A stretch of DNA of 64,000 nt from Sinonovacula constricta. Lineage: Eukaryota > Mollusca > Bivalvia > Cardiida > Solecurtidae. The DNA is taken from contig CM017559.1 of NCBI GenBank assembly GCA_007844125.1, forward strand, positions 33,447,363 through 33,511,362, in the 5' to 3' direction. Position numbers and translations under genes: made by a program. The notes under the pieces were generated by a model, which worked only from the letters and a program-made list of their open reading frames with translations, was not told the DNA's origin and did not search any database. Of the stretch, positions 10,581 to 22,873 are shown piece after piece. Numbering within the stretch: position 1 is the first letter of the stretch; every line of letters begins with the position of its first letter.

Positions 10581-12921
10581 TTCGAAAGGGAGCGGAGCGC
10601 TATGTTCATCAACAGCTGATATATTTACATAATTCATTCTTTTTTAAATTACTTACAAATGAAGTTACAATTTTCGAAGATGTACCAATAAAATGTGTAT
10701 TAGTAAATCTATGCGACAGCAGACTACAAAAACTTATGTCTACTGTCATTCATCGTGGTATTTATTTTCTATTTGTTGCTATATATAGTTTTATGTGTTT
10801 TTTGTTTTGTTATTTTCTTGGCTCTGTAATAAAATGTTAGACTGATGTTGAATTTTGAAAATGTGACTGAAATTTCTGGTGGACCGTCGATCCATTTAAC
10901 ATGCAAATTTTACTGGACCGACATAGATTTTGGTGGACTCGGGCCACGGTGCACCTAGTTTTGACGATGACTGATATGTATATTTTATCGTTAGTCTGAC
11001 ATAAATGACATGAAAAAACACACAATCCAATACGGGGATCAACTCCGACTTAAAATGATTTCTACATGTCAAGAACTTAATCTAAAAGACCGTTATCAGT
11101 GTCATAATGCTTCAGTCAGTATTTCGCCACATCCCTCCAATCGTTGAAGGCAGTATAAACGTTAGTCAGCTATTAAACACGTCGACATGCTTGTAACCAA
11201 AGACTTCAAAACCATCCAGTACACACTAAAAGATGTAACATCTCATCTTCTTCAGGCGCATCGCACACAAACCACTATGACAGAATCCACATTTAAACAA
11301 TAAAGAAGGAATAGCAAACCATTACTTGTATGACTAGAAATAACACAGACGCCAAACAAGACGATATAGATATATTATGGCGTTAACTTCATTATTTTAA
11401 TATTCATTCGGCAGCTCAAAATCTTTCTTCAATGATATAAACGCCGTGATGCCGGTTTCATGTACAGTAAAACAACAGTATGGTAATTTATTTAATAGTT
11501 ACAACTAACTACCTTAAGAAATATAATATTTAAAATGCAACATCAAAATCTCCGCCGAGGCTCGATTACATTATATCGTCACTTTAACTTTACTGCCATA
11601 ATACCGTGTCGTATAAATAGTTGTAAAATAATTTGAACTGTAGCAGGCGTGTAAGTATTAGTATTTCGTGTATACAATAAGGCAGCAGATTTTTGAACAT
11701 TAAACAGTATCCCCCACTCAAGTATCTCGCAAACAAAAAACGGTAACACGATACAGGGATTTTCGACGCGAATATACGATACCATGGAAAAAACAACTGG
11801 AGAGCATGCATACTTTTACGAATTACAAGATTATAGCCTATACTTACACAGGTGCGCAAATGTATAATTAAACTTTCTATACGTATTGCATTTTTTAATA
11901 TATAATAAATATATCAATAAAATATATTTAGGCAGAATCTTAAACCATTGGCCTTTTTAACGCACAGCCTTGATAAAATTGTCAACAATCAATGGACAAC
12001 TATTTTAAAATTAAATGTTACCTAGCTCTTGTACAAAGCAGGTAATTTTTGCACAAATCCATAAGCAAGAACAGTATAGTCTTCTTCTTATTATTATACT
12101 TTTTGTTTTTGTTTTCACATTTATCCTTGATTCATTAATATAACTAGTTATTGTATATGGCATATCTATGAAATGCGCGGCTGATGTCGTTGACCTTATT
12201 TAATATTTATAATTAAATATATGATGTATTTTACATATCACGGTTACATCTGCTGATATTGTTATGCAAAGATACTTATTTTTTAGATAGGGATATTGAT
12301 CTCAGACTTCCTAAACATATTCTGTACAAAAAATGTCATGAATTACAATGAACTACCATAACTTACTCTGTCTAAGAGCCAGTGGAACGATCAATAAGCT
12401 AAAGAAGGTTTTCCAATTCCAGCATAATTTAAATTAATAAACATGACGGGAATTATGTTATCAAGACCGTTTACATTTTATGTAACAGTAAACATTTACG
12501 ATTCAGTATATACTTTAAGAATATGAGCATTGCAATGAAAAGCAAACTGCAGTTAATAATTCATTACGTTCTGCGATTTTTTTTATTTTAGGAGATAAAG
12601 AATGGACAAGTATTCAAGACTAGAACATATTTTTGAATAATGTATTGTATTCATCTTCATTTTTGAAAGAGACCAGAAAATAAATTCATTAAAAACTTTC
12701 ATTTAAAAGTCGAGTTTTTGAATGCACTAAATACAAGATCAATGTATGTAATCTATTTAGAATTACCTTTAATGCATTGAGAAATGGAAATTAATTGCTA
12801 AATTGATGACTATATTAGTGTTATACATGTACACACGAAAGTAAAAGCCAAATGTTGCCTTCAAGCGATTTATCGGTGTCAGCCATAATAAATTACTTTA
12901 CAAAATACTTCTTAAGTTGTT

Positions 12922-13295
12922 TTTAGATCTAGGAATAAGCGAGTAATCAAGTATGGATGTGTCAAAAAGGTACAAAAAAGATCTAAAAAGAGTGCAGCAG
13001 CAATGTTAGTAGCAATTACCGAGTAATTAAATATGGATGTGTCTGAAAGGTACAACAATAGATCCAAAAAGAGCGCAGCAGCAATGTAAGAAGCAATTAG
13101 CTAGTAATTAAGTATGGATGTGTCTTCAAGGTACAAAAATAGATCTAAAAGAGTGCAGCAGCAATGTAAGTAGCAATTAGCGAGTAATTAAGTATGGATG
13201 TGTCTAAAAGTTGCAAAAATAGATCTAAAATGAGTGCAGCAGAAATGTTAGTAGCAATTAGCGAGTAATCAAGTATGGATGTGTCTAAAAGGTAC
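12922..13295. repeat. 80-bp tandem repeat, about 4.5 units
   Basis: Units of 80-81 bp start with GAGTAATTAAGTATGGATG at about 12941, 13021, 13102, 13182 and 13263. Each holds GTGTCTAAAAGGTAC, an A-rich stretch with AGATCTAAAA, and AGTGCAGCAGCAATGTAAG. The last unit stops after GGTAC at 13295, where the retroelement-bearing insertion begins. The rest of a unit reappears at 19634-19713. Confidence 0.9.
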
Positions 13296-13594
13296 ACATG
13301 TGTCAAAGGATGGCGGTCTACATCTTTTGAATCTGAGAAAACAAATGCTTTTATTGGGTTTTATCGATGGAATTATCGATGGAATTTCTTATTACATGGA
13401 TCTTAAATTGTAATTTTTGTGATTGGTTTGTGTATCTGTGTATCTCTGGACTTGGGCGCTTTTTGATATGATATATTGGATAAGCTATTTGTTTGACGTT
13501 TGAAAGCAGATCCGCTTTGTGACATTTTATTTCTTGCAAAGGTTTGGATTTACTGTGGAACTCAGCGAATGTGTGTGGTGCTTTCCTGATTGGC

Positions 13595-14507
13595 ATGGAT
13601 AGTAGTGGTGCAAATCAGGACGTGGTACATATGACCGCGGTGAGCAATAATGACACATTCTCTCGTTCTCCTGATCAGCATGTTGATTGTGACCAATATG
13701 GTGGCAATAGCATTGACTCTGTGTATACACAGCCGCCAGGTGATAACCTAAACCAAGATGAATGGTCAACAGTGTCACATTCACGAAAAAGGCCCAGAGT
13801 AAGTTCTAGTGTAAGTTCCCAGCTATCACCTGAAGATTTTAAGCTTGCTCTCCATCGATGAAAAGCTGGCATTGATGTATAGCGAAATTTCAACTGTACG
13901 CCAGACTCTAGACATTTGTCATACCATTCAATCAAAAGTATCCACTATAGAGAGTGATATTGGTCAGCACAACACAAGATTATTGTATCTAGCGTACAAG
14001 ACTATTAACCTTGAAGCGCGCAGCAGGCGTAATAATCTTTTATTTATGGGCATAAAGGAATCCCCAGATGAAGACTGTGCAAATGAGCTATGCAGGTTCA
14101 TCAAAGAAAAACTAGGTATTGAAGATCGCTTAGCTATTTCTAGGGTCCATCGTCTGGGGCGCTACCAAAGGGATAAAACCAGGCCGATCATCGCCCTTTT
14201 CCTTGATTTTCGTGACACTGAGCTGATTCTGACAAAAGCCTCAAAATTGAGAAACACTTCCTTCAGTATCAACAGAGATTACCCAAAGGTGATCGCAAAC
14301 GCTAGGAAAACACTGTGGCCGGAAGTGAAACGTCTCCGACAGCAGAACCCCCAGAGCGAAGTTGCACTCATATACCCAGCCAAGATTGTTGTCAATGGTC
14401 GTGTACTCTCTGATATTTTCCCTAATTGGAACCTCATATTATCTGGCATCCTTGGCAATATCAACCGAATTAACAGTAAGTGCCCGAGTCACGTGCTACA
14501 CAACTAA
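13595..14507 (+). pseudogene. Retrotransposon ORF1, frameshifted
   Basis: ORF1 proteins of non-LTR elements bind the element's RNA and act as nucleic acid chaperones. The first usable ATG is at 13595. The first 85 or so residues are polar and low in complexity, ending near SPEDFKLAL, and the frame then hits a stop at about 13860. The protein continues in a second frame from about 13845: a helical, probably coiled-coil stretch (SIDEKLALMYSEIS...TIESDIGQHNTRLL) followed by the RRM-like Transposase_22 domain. Key texts are EARSRRNNLLFMGIKES, RVHRLGRYQRDKTRPII, LRNTSFSINRDYP and AKIVVNGRVL. It ends at TAA 14505-14507. One frameshift near 13845-13860 breaks it; otherwise the length is normal for this type. 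ORF2 follows directly. Confidence 0.8.
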
Positions 14508-14817
14508 ACACAAAGCAGGTAAACATCCAAGAAGACACAACAGCCTTGCCACAATACCAATCAGCACAGGGTCCTCGTGCAAATCGGGCAAATGTGTCTC
14601 CGGTCAGGCAGACGACAGCTGGAATGTCCAGGTCTAACTCAGTCATGCACAGACGGGAGTCACGATCACCACGTGCAATGAACTGTCAGAATGGACGACC
14701 TCCAACCATGCATCAAGGGAACAAATCCCCTCCAATGGCGGATCCAACTCCTGACTTAAGACGGCCTGGGCAAATACACATTCAGCCAAGTCCGATTAGG
14801 ATATTTCGGGGTCTTCA

Positions 14818-17800
14818 TCTGCTTCTGAAAATAAAAACAACAATAATAAAGCAAAAACATTTAATAACAGGATCAACAATGAAACGTGCAACATAAAAGT
14901 AGGTGCTCTTAATGTTAGTGGCTTAAAAAGGAAACTGGATTACCCTGATTTTGTTGAATATGTGCATGACTTCGATATCATCTGCATCTCAGAGACGCAT
15001 ATCGATTCACAAGATATAACGAATATTGATGGTTACAATTTTATTGCCAAACATAGATCACAGGCATACAAACGTAAGTCCGGAGGCATTGGTATTTATG
15101 TAAGAAATAGTCTTGTTCCTTTTGTAAATGTCATAGAAAGCGCTTGCGAGTACATACTGTGGATAAATCTTAGCTGTTCTCTAACAACTAACAATGAACC
15201 CTTATTATAGGAGCACTATATGTGCCACCAGAAGTTTCCAGATTTCTTGACAATGACCAGTTATCTACCTTCGAGTCTGAAATATGTGACAAGTGTTCTA
15301 CATTTAAATATGTAATCCTAATTGGCGACGCTAACTGCAGAACTGCTAAGATTAGCGACTTTCTCCCATCCGATCCGGTCTATGATGATTTGTTTGACAT
15401 ACATGATGAAACAAGAGCTATTTTAAATAAACATACTATTCTAGAAAGTCTTGGTATCCCATTGGAATGATGTTCATTAGATAATAGAACTAATTCCAAC
15501 GGAATACGTTTAATTGAAATATGCAGAAATAACAACTTGTTTATTTTGAATGGCAGAATCAATAAAGATAAAGGTATAGGATCCCTTACATTTAGAAATA
15601 AATCAGTAATAGACTATGCCATAGCTACAGCAGAATGTTTATACTTCATATCCTCTTTTGATGTATCGCCGACTGACTGTTTATCTTCAGACGGTCACAG
15701 CACAATCATTTTAGAGCTCTCATCAAATATCATTACAACGCCAGAAACCATTAACCCATTACCCATCTTTACAGAAAATACAATCAACAATGAAACTATC
15801 CCCAACAAAAAGCCAATGTGGAAACCTGAACTTGCAGATGAATCTACAAGTAAGATAGACCAATCTAAAGTTACACAATTGATTGAAAAACTCTCACATG
15901 AAGAACATACTCCTGAACTCATTGAATCAATAACGCAAGAATTAAACAACATATTTGATGTGGCCGCAAAAACAACATTTCCATCCACACAAAATAATCA
16001 CCGTTGCTCTAAAAACAAAAATGTGTGGTTCGGTCCTAAATGTAACAAGGCTAGGCAAATTTATCATTCAGCCAAACAAGCATTCAATAAAAATCCAACA
16101 GAAGTCAATAAAACTAAACTACGTAACGCAAGTAAATCATACAAGCGAATTATGACCTATTATAAAAAAGACACAAACACAAAAACCAACAAAAACTCAG
16201 ATCACTAAATGATAAAAACCCAAAACAGTATTGGAACTTTCTAAAGAAAATAAAAACATCCAAAAGTGTACAAAAATGCCCTCGGTCGACGAATTTTATG
16301 AGCATTTTAAGAACATCAATATGAATAACTTACCTGATAAATCAACATTTAACTATAGTAACTCTACAGAAAATGAATATTTAAATGCAACGATTTCAGA
16401 ATTGGAGATATCAAACTGCATCAAAAATCTAAAAAACGCAAAGGCTGCCAGTCCAGCAGACAATATATTAAATGAATATATAAAAGCAACTAAAGATACC
16501 ATGCTACCCTTGTATAAACAAATTTTTAACTCCGCATTTAACACTGGGTGTTTACCAAAATCTTGGTTAGAAGGCTTTATCATACCTATTTTCAAAAACA
16601 AAGGAGAGTCCACTGATGTTAAAAAATATCGCCCAATTACAATACTTAGCTGTCTTGGTAAAGTTTTTACGTCGGTTCGTAATTGTAGATTATGCACCTT
16701 TTTAGAAAATAGTGATATTCGTTCCAAAAACCAAGTAGGCTTCAGAAAAGGTTTCTCCTGTGTCGATCATATTTCCACCCTGTATTCACTTACCCAAATA
16801 TTGAAGCACAAGAAACAAAAATTGTATTGTGCTTTTATAGACTTTACCCAAGCTTTTGATAAGGTCTGGCGTGCTGGTCTATGGCATAAACTACTCCAAA
16901 ACTCTGTTAACGGCAAGTTCTATAATGTAATCTACAATATGTACCAAAACATAAAGTCGAGCATTTCACTCAATGGTAAACTCTCCAATACATTCATCTC
17001 TGAAATTGGTGTCAGACAAGGGGAAAATCTATCACCAGTACTGTTCTCCCTTTATCTAAATGATCTGCACGTGTATTTACAAGAACGAGGTGTCACTGGC
17101 GTAGAGCTGAATGACGAATTATTACAATGGCTTAAACTTTCAGTTATGTTATACGCCGATGATACTATTATAATATCCAGTACTTCCGATGATTTTTTTT
17201 TAAAATACCTTAGATGCATTTAATGAATATTGTGATATGTGGCACCTCCGTATTAACATGAATAAAACTAAAGTAATTGTATTTGGCGCACGCCACACAA
17301 GCAGCATGAAATTCAAACTTGGCACCCAGTCAATAGATTTTACAGATCAATATCACTATTTGGGGGTTACATTTACTGGTAACGGTTCTTTCCTAAACAT
17401 ACGTAAACATGTGTCTCAACAAGCAAATAAAGCTCTACACTTACTCTACACCAGAATAACAAATGCAGATTTGCCCATCGATCTAGCAATCAAGCTGTTT
17501 GATCACACTGTCTTACCTATACTCGCCTACGGATCAGAAGTTTTCGGATACGAAAATATCGACATCCTTGAAAGGGTCCACAATAATTTCCTCAGAAAGA
17601 TCACAAACGCACGAAAGTCCACTCCTTTATCGTTTTTGTATGGGGACCTGGGGCGGTATCCTATCTCAATCACTATTCAGACTCGAATGATATCCTTCTG
17701 GTTACGTCTTCTCACTGGAAACAGAAACAAAATAAGTTACAAAATTTACAGTTATATATTATCTATGCAAAACACACATTTTTAGTGGATTGAAAAGATT

Positions 17801-18326
17801 AAAACCATACTTACCTCTGTAGGCCGCCCTGATTTATGGTACAATCAAGAACATATTACCAACAGTAACATACTGCAGGAAATTAAACAAATCTTAACAG
17901 ATCAATATAAACAAAACTGGCATGATAGCCTTCAGCATTCAAATAAAGGAACAATATACAGTAGTTTCAAAACATCGCTTGAACTAGAACACTATTTTTT
18001 TGTTTTAAGCAAACACCAGTCATTAAAGATGTTCAAATTCTGCACAGCGAATCATAGACTCCCGGTCGAAACAGGCAGATATGAAGGAACACCATTACAG
18101 GACAGAAAGTGTACTCACTGTAGCACAGCTTCTATTGGTGATGAAAATCACTACTTACTGTATTGCCCATTATTTTAATAAACAACGCGAAAAATTCTTA
18201 GGCCCAATTTTATCAAATAACACTTCGTTATCATCACTACTCAATACTAGAACTCCCAGTATTTTACAACAAGTTAGTAAATTCCTTAACTGTAAAATGA
18301 CTATGGATGTTATCAGAACCCAATAA
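14818..18326 (+). pseudogene. Retrotransposon ORF2: AP endonuclease and reverse transcriptase, broken
   Basis: ORF2 nicks target DNA and reverse transcribes the element's RNA at the nick. Endonuclease motifs: ALNVSGL near 14905, ISETHID near 14986, GGIGIYVRNS near 15082, GDANCR near 15325, and SSDGHSTI near 15687 in place of the usual SDH block. Reverse transcriptase motifs: YRPITILSCLGK, QVGFRKGFSC, FIDFTQAFDKVW (motif A), GVRQGENLSPVLF (motif B), and LYADDT near 17150 (motif C, catalytic Asp pair intact). After it come MNKTKVIVFG and the thumb FDHTVLPILAYGSEVFGYE. The C-terminus has a zinc-knuckle-like CTHCS...DENHYLLYCP. Lesions: frameshifts near 15205, 16190, 16275, at a T9 run (17193-17201) and near 18175; in-frame TGA 15468-15470 and TAG 17783-17785. 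Upstream of 14818 the same frame has several stops, so the true start is lost. The copy is dead. Confidence 0.85.
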
Positions 18327-19633
18327 ACTAATCCTAAGTCACATACTAATCTCTTGCCAACAAAGAGTAACAAAAAGAACACACGCCTTGTACCAATGTC
18401 TTGGAACAACGGGATTTACACGATTTACGCCTTACTTACCTTATATTCATATTGTAACCCAGTTAACTTCTTGAACCATTGAGACTTACAGCGCCCGTAT
18501 GGTTCTTAAATTGACCATGCCGTTATTGCTAAATAGCTGCTAGCTGTTAACTATTTATATATGTATATCAAATTGATACATAGCACTTTCATATTTGTTA
18601 AATATGGATTTATGTAAATTTTTGCTGTATCGAATTAACATTATCGTTCTTTATTGTACATGGCACAATGTATTGAATAGTATTTATTAAAAGTATTGAA
18701 GGGGTATTGTACTATGCACACATATCGATGTCCCAATTGTTGTGTACGATTGATAAAGAGTTGTAAGTTGAATGTAAATCGCGCTAATTAGAACTGAATA
18801 GATATACTACTTTAACATACAACTGCATTATAATAGCACTGGCTGTAACATTCCTAGAGTTAGTTGAGGACAGAGAAAAAAGACAGACAATTATAAATAA
18901 ATCTATCACACTTACCTTAAATATAATGTAACATTTGATTAAAAAAAGCGACTTTCTTCTATACAAGTATCAATCGTTGCTGTTATGGCCAGTCTCGGGT
19001 TTCTTGACTCTCGCTTTCGCTCAAGATACCCTGTGAGGCCATACAGTGTACACAGCCAGTGTCATCCGAGGGTATCGCTGTGGTAGAATCACACAGAATG
19101 TCACGCTACCAATGGGTCACCGAATCAAGCTGTAGCTTCGGATAGTTTCCGTGGTTTTTTTGTGAGTCTACTCAACTTCTGATCACGAAAGTACAGCTAG
19201 CGATTCAAATGACCTTATTATTGCTGCATGCACATATATTGTGTATAGAGCAAGAATTTGTATCTCCCACAGCAACGACATACCCAAAAATTTAACAAAA
19301 TTACTATTATTAATATTGATATCGTATCTCATACAGCAACGACTTACCTAATAATTAAAAAAAAAATATTATTGTTATTACTATCATTATTATTTCTTTA
19401 TTTTATTTTATTTTAAAATTATTATCCTAAAAAACTGTTGCTCATTTCCAATTTACCTAATTACTTTTCCACCCCGCCCCTTACTTCAAATATTACTAAG
19501 CATTATATCCTTAAAAAAATTCATACTCTAAATGATGTACTCACCTGTGATAACCATTCTTTGTTTGTATTGTATAATTCTCCATGCTGTATACTTTGTA
19601 TACTTGGAAGAAATAAAGATATGTTCTGTTCTA
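18327..19633 (+). other. 3' region of the insertion
   Basis: This AT-rich sequence after the ORF2 stop is probably the retrotransposon 3' UTR up to about 18780. The part from 18960 to 19170 is less AT-rich and has no known match. From 19290 to 19430 it is rich in ATT/TTA tracts. It ends in AATAAAGATATG and a short A run that merges with the 80-bp repeat. Confidence 0.5.
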
Positions 19634-19713
19634 CAAAAAAAGATCTGAAAAGAGTGCAGCAGCAATGTAAGTAAGAATTGACGAGTAATTAAGTATGGCT
19701 GTGCCGAAAAGGT
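19634..19713. repeat. Single 80-bp repeat unit right of the insertion
   Basis: One unit homologous to 12922-13295 (AGATCTGAAAAGAGTGCAGC..., GAGTAATTAAGTATGG, ending in AAAAGGTA). It resumes the unit exactly where the left array stops, so the material between 13295 and 19634 looks like an insertion into the repeat. Confidence 0.8.
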
Positions 19714-20265
19714 ATAGCATAGTCATCGAATTCATTCTCACATTGTTCCTGCACTTTTCGTGACGATGATTACTATACTAAATTACCTTGTAAGTTTTGT
19801 GTATATTTTTAACGTGTTTTTTTTTAAACTTTGCAAGAGAAATATTCTTTGCGTTTTAAATAATGTACTGTTAACCCTAGTGTTGAAAACACTGATACAT
19901 ATTGAATACATAACTTAGAATTGCATATTTTTTTAATAATTGTACAATAAACGTTTCAAAATGTCCTACCTGAAACTGATAATTTTGCAATAATTACTTC
20001 ATGTATCTATCTCAGTCAGGGGCGTAGCTTGGAAGAAATCAATGTGTAGGCACTATTTTAGGCATGCTCCCCCGGAAAATTTTGAAAATCTAAATTGCAT
20101 TTGCTGCATTCTGATGCATTTTGAGTCATTTTCAGAAGAAAGAAAAAACACAATTTTATAGCATTTTTGCTGCAATGAAAAATGATTTTCAACAGAAATT
20201 CGAAATTTCATACATAAGAAGTTTAGTTTATACAAATTTATTGTAAGTAAGAGTACGACATTCTT

Positions 20266-22278
20266 TTAGAAAAAGTCAAGTTTTCTTCCTTTCTTAGAGG
20301 CGAAAGTATTGATAATTTTGCTGATTTCAACAACCATTTCTTTGTGAATATGGAGGATTGCTAATGATGACATTCTCTCAGTTCCCATAGTCGACCGTAA
20401 ATAATTCTTGATTCGCTTCATTGCGCTAAACGATCGTTCACATGATGCTGATGTCGGCGGCATTGTTATAAGAACTGTGAGAATAGTGTGAACACAGAGA
20501 TACAATACTTTGTTGGTTTTCTGAAGCGTTTCTTTTAGTCGAACCGGGTTGTTTTCAGCTATATTCCAACGAACTCTCCACCTCGCTATTTCATTTTCGA
20601 AAGCTTCAAATGTATGGCTGAGATCTGGAGCATAAGCAGCGTATATGGCTGGCAGCATTTCATCCTGTAATCCTGGTAATCTGTTTGGAAGAAGATACTG
20701 TGCCGCAAAACGATCTTGGTTATTCAAGATGCGGGATTCAATTTCCTGTACCAAATGATCAAGGAATACATAGAACAAGGTGACTTTCCAATAATCTGAC
20801 AATGTTTGAACATTCGGGTTGGCTCGGTGATTTTGCCTGGCAACTCTTCTAGGTCTTGATGGTTGAATGTCGAATTCTGCAGCGATAGCTGGAGCTTTGT
20901 CAAAGAGTGCGTCCCATACGTTAGGGTCGTTCCGCTCATTGTGCAGTAGCTGTATAACGACTTTGGTTTCTTCTGTTGCATGCAGCAGGTCATTATCTTC
21001 TTTTTGCAATAGGTTAGTAAGGGCGACAGTTGAACTTAACAAATGTTCAGCAACGATTAAAGATATTATGAAATCAAATCTGAGAATCCCTCCCAAATAT
21101 TGCCCTGCTTTGTCATCTCCGTCTTCTTGCAGTGTTTCAAGGGCATGAACAATGACGGGAAAGGCATTCTTAAACGTTGCTAGGGCATCTGCACGACTTG
21201 ACTATCTTGTTTCACATAAGGTTCGCAGTTTGGTACTCTGTTCCATTTCTGCTCTTGTTGTAGCATCTTGAGATAATTCGTTACAGAAGGCAGTCAGACG
21301 TTTAGCAGAGTAATCGAACATGAAACTGACGTCTTGAAGAGTAGACATCATCGTGCGCACACACGGGATGTTTGAACTATGTACCAATGCAAGATTCAAA
21401 CAATGGGCTTTGCAGTGGACGTAATTGGCGAGTGGGGATCTTTCACGAACCAGGGCTTGAACACCTCGATATTTGCCTGCCATATTTGATGCCCCGTCAT
21501 AGCATTGATATCAAGGTCTACATCTTAAAGAAATGACAAAATGCTTGAGCAAATGTCGGCACCTTTAACTAAAGGACACTTAACGAAACCCCAAAACTCC
21601 TCTTTTACACAACAGTCGTCATCAACAAATCTTACACAGAGCGACAATTGTTCCTTAGTTGATTTGTCCGTAGCTTCATCAACAATTATTGCAAAGAAGG
21701 GACAGTTTCGACAGCTGCTTGTAATATTTTCCTTGACTTGTTCAGCGCAAATACCTATTAGTTCATTTTGAACATCAGGAGAAGTATACTTGGCGTTATA
21801 ATGTGCACTAGCCAAATGTTCAGATAGTATTTCGTCGTTCTTTGCAAACGCATTGAGTATTACGTTGAAGTTGCTATTTTCAGAAGTATGGCCTCTAAGT
21901 GGTATGTTTTGTTTTGCACAAAGAACTATAACTTTAATTATTCGTTGCAAGATATGTCTGTTGTTATTTACTGTTATCCTATAAGATTCAGACAATTTCT
22001 TATTGATTGACTCACATTTTCCTGACTGGATATCTTGATAACTTTCAGCTCTCGCAGAAGCATTTGTGTGACAGGTTTCAAATTCATGGCGTTTCAGTAA
22101 CGATGAAAGATTTTTCCAGTCGCTCGTGCAAGATGTAAATGTCTTTTCACGACCATCATTACCTCCAAACAAACAACAGTTAACACAGTAAACTGCATCA
22201 TTTGACTTCGAATACCGCAACCATTTCTTCTCCAATAACCATTTGCCGTTCAGTTTGCGTTGTTTGCTTCCGAACGTC
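20266..22278 (-). pseudogene. hAT transposase, exon 2, broken
   Basis: The gene encodes a hAT transposase of the group often named ZMYM1-like or 52-kDa-repressor-like. In order: a TTF-type zinc finger (WLRYSKSNDAVYCVNCCLFG, a TSDWKNL stretch, then HEFETCHTNA); a DUF4371 RNase H-like core with first acidic residue in VDEATDKSTKEQ; a second acidic site around the YDGASNM text, with HCKAHCLNLAL after it; and a C-terminal dimerisation region (MPPTSASCERSFSAMKRIKN, then MGTERMSSLAILHIHKE). Lesions: in-frame TAA at 21525-21527; a frameshift near 21500, next to the second acidic motif; and TAG at 21202-21204 within CETR-stop-SSRADA, where the family usually has Trp. After that stop the frame is open to 20266. 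The element cannot supply its own transposase. Confidence 0.88.
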
Positions 22279-22539
22279 CTGTTGAACAAACTATTTAAAG
22301 TAAGTCACTAAACAAATTGGTAGCAAATAAGCCTTTATATAGTTGCACAAGTGTAAGTATTAAGTGTGATATTTAGATAAGGAGACACGATAGCATGACA
22401 CGAAAAATAAGGCAGCATGATGAAGTACAGAAAATTAATCGTTTAAGTAACACAATATTAAATAAATGTTGCGCGATAATGTTTCAAAAGCGATTGAAAT
22501 AACTTAAAAAAATGTTAGCAGAGTAGCATTAGGATTTTT

Positions 22540-22605
22540 TTCTAAAACTCACATCGTTGGATCATGAGGCAAACGCTTTAACCACTGCGCTAATTCCGCA
22601 ACCAC
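22540..22605 (-). repeat. tRNA-like head inside the hAT intron
   Basis: The minus strand reads GGTTGCGGAATTAGCGCAG and TGGTTAAAGCGTTTGCCTC, a good box A region, but box B is poorly preserved (GATCCAACGATG). It is probably a worn SINE head that inserted into the transposase intron. Alternatively it belongs to the element family. Confidence 0.45.
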
Positions 22606-22873
22606 TTGAAGGCATCGATTTTACTTGTATAAGTAGGTAGATTTCATTCTGTCGATAGATTCATTGGCTTCTATTTCCTACTATTTGTAAATTGTTTCAT
22701 ACTAACATTTATTCCTAGTTGCCTTCGTGAACATGTCATGATGGACTGGGCTGGGTTTTTTGTTCAAAGTTAAATAGTTCTGGGGACCAATATTGGTAAC
22801 AAGTAGCTAAAATATGTCGGATAACGGGGTGCATTTTAACCCAAAAAAGTACAAATATTTAAAGCATGCATAC

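Larger units (their letters stand above)
9256..12921. other. AT-rich spacer
   Basis: No host gene is recognised. It contains a GAT-rich trinucleotide tract near 9860-9897 and one copy of a dispersed repeat at 10370-10580 (listed separately). The remaining open frames are short and look like chance. Confidence 0.5.
13296..19634 (+). mobile_element. Insertion carrying a broken non-LTR retrotransposon
   Basis: The left flank ends in an 80-bp repeat unit cut after GGTAC; the right flank resumes that unit at ACAAAAAAAGATCTG. Both edges contain TACA (13293-13296 and 19632-19635), which may be a 4-bp target duplication or chance microhomology. Inside are a 5' leader of about 300 bp, an ORF1 with an L1-type RNA-binding domain, an ORF2 with AP-type endonuclease and reverse transcriptase, and a long AT-rich 3' part. 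The retrotransposon proper may end near 18780 (after GATTGATAAAGAGTTGTAAG); the last 850 bp could be its 3' UTR or a different sequence. Just before the right edge there is AAGAAATAAAGATATG, a possible polyadenylation signal. The clade is uncertain: the ORF1 domain is L1-like and the ORF2 layout fits the broad I/Jockey/Nimb range. Confidence 0.82.

Noticed and set aside
20867..21771. Plus-strand frames at 20867-21148 and 21541-21771
   Set aside because: They are shadows of the minus-strand hAT transposase, which has the recognisable domains.
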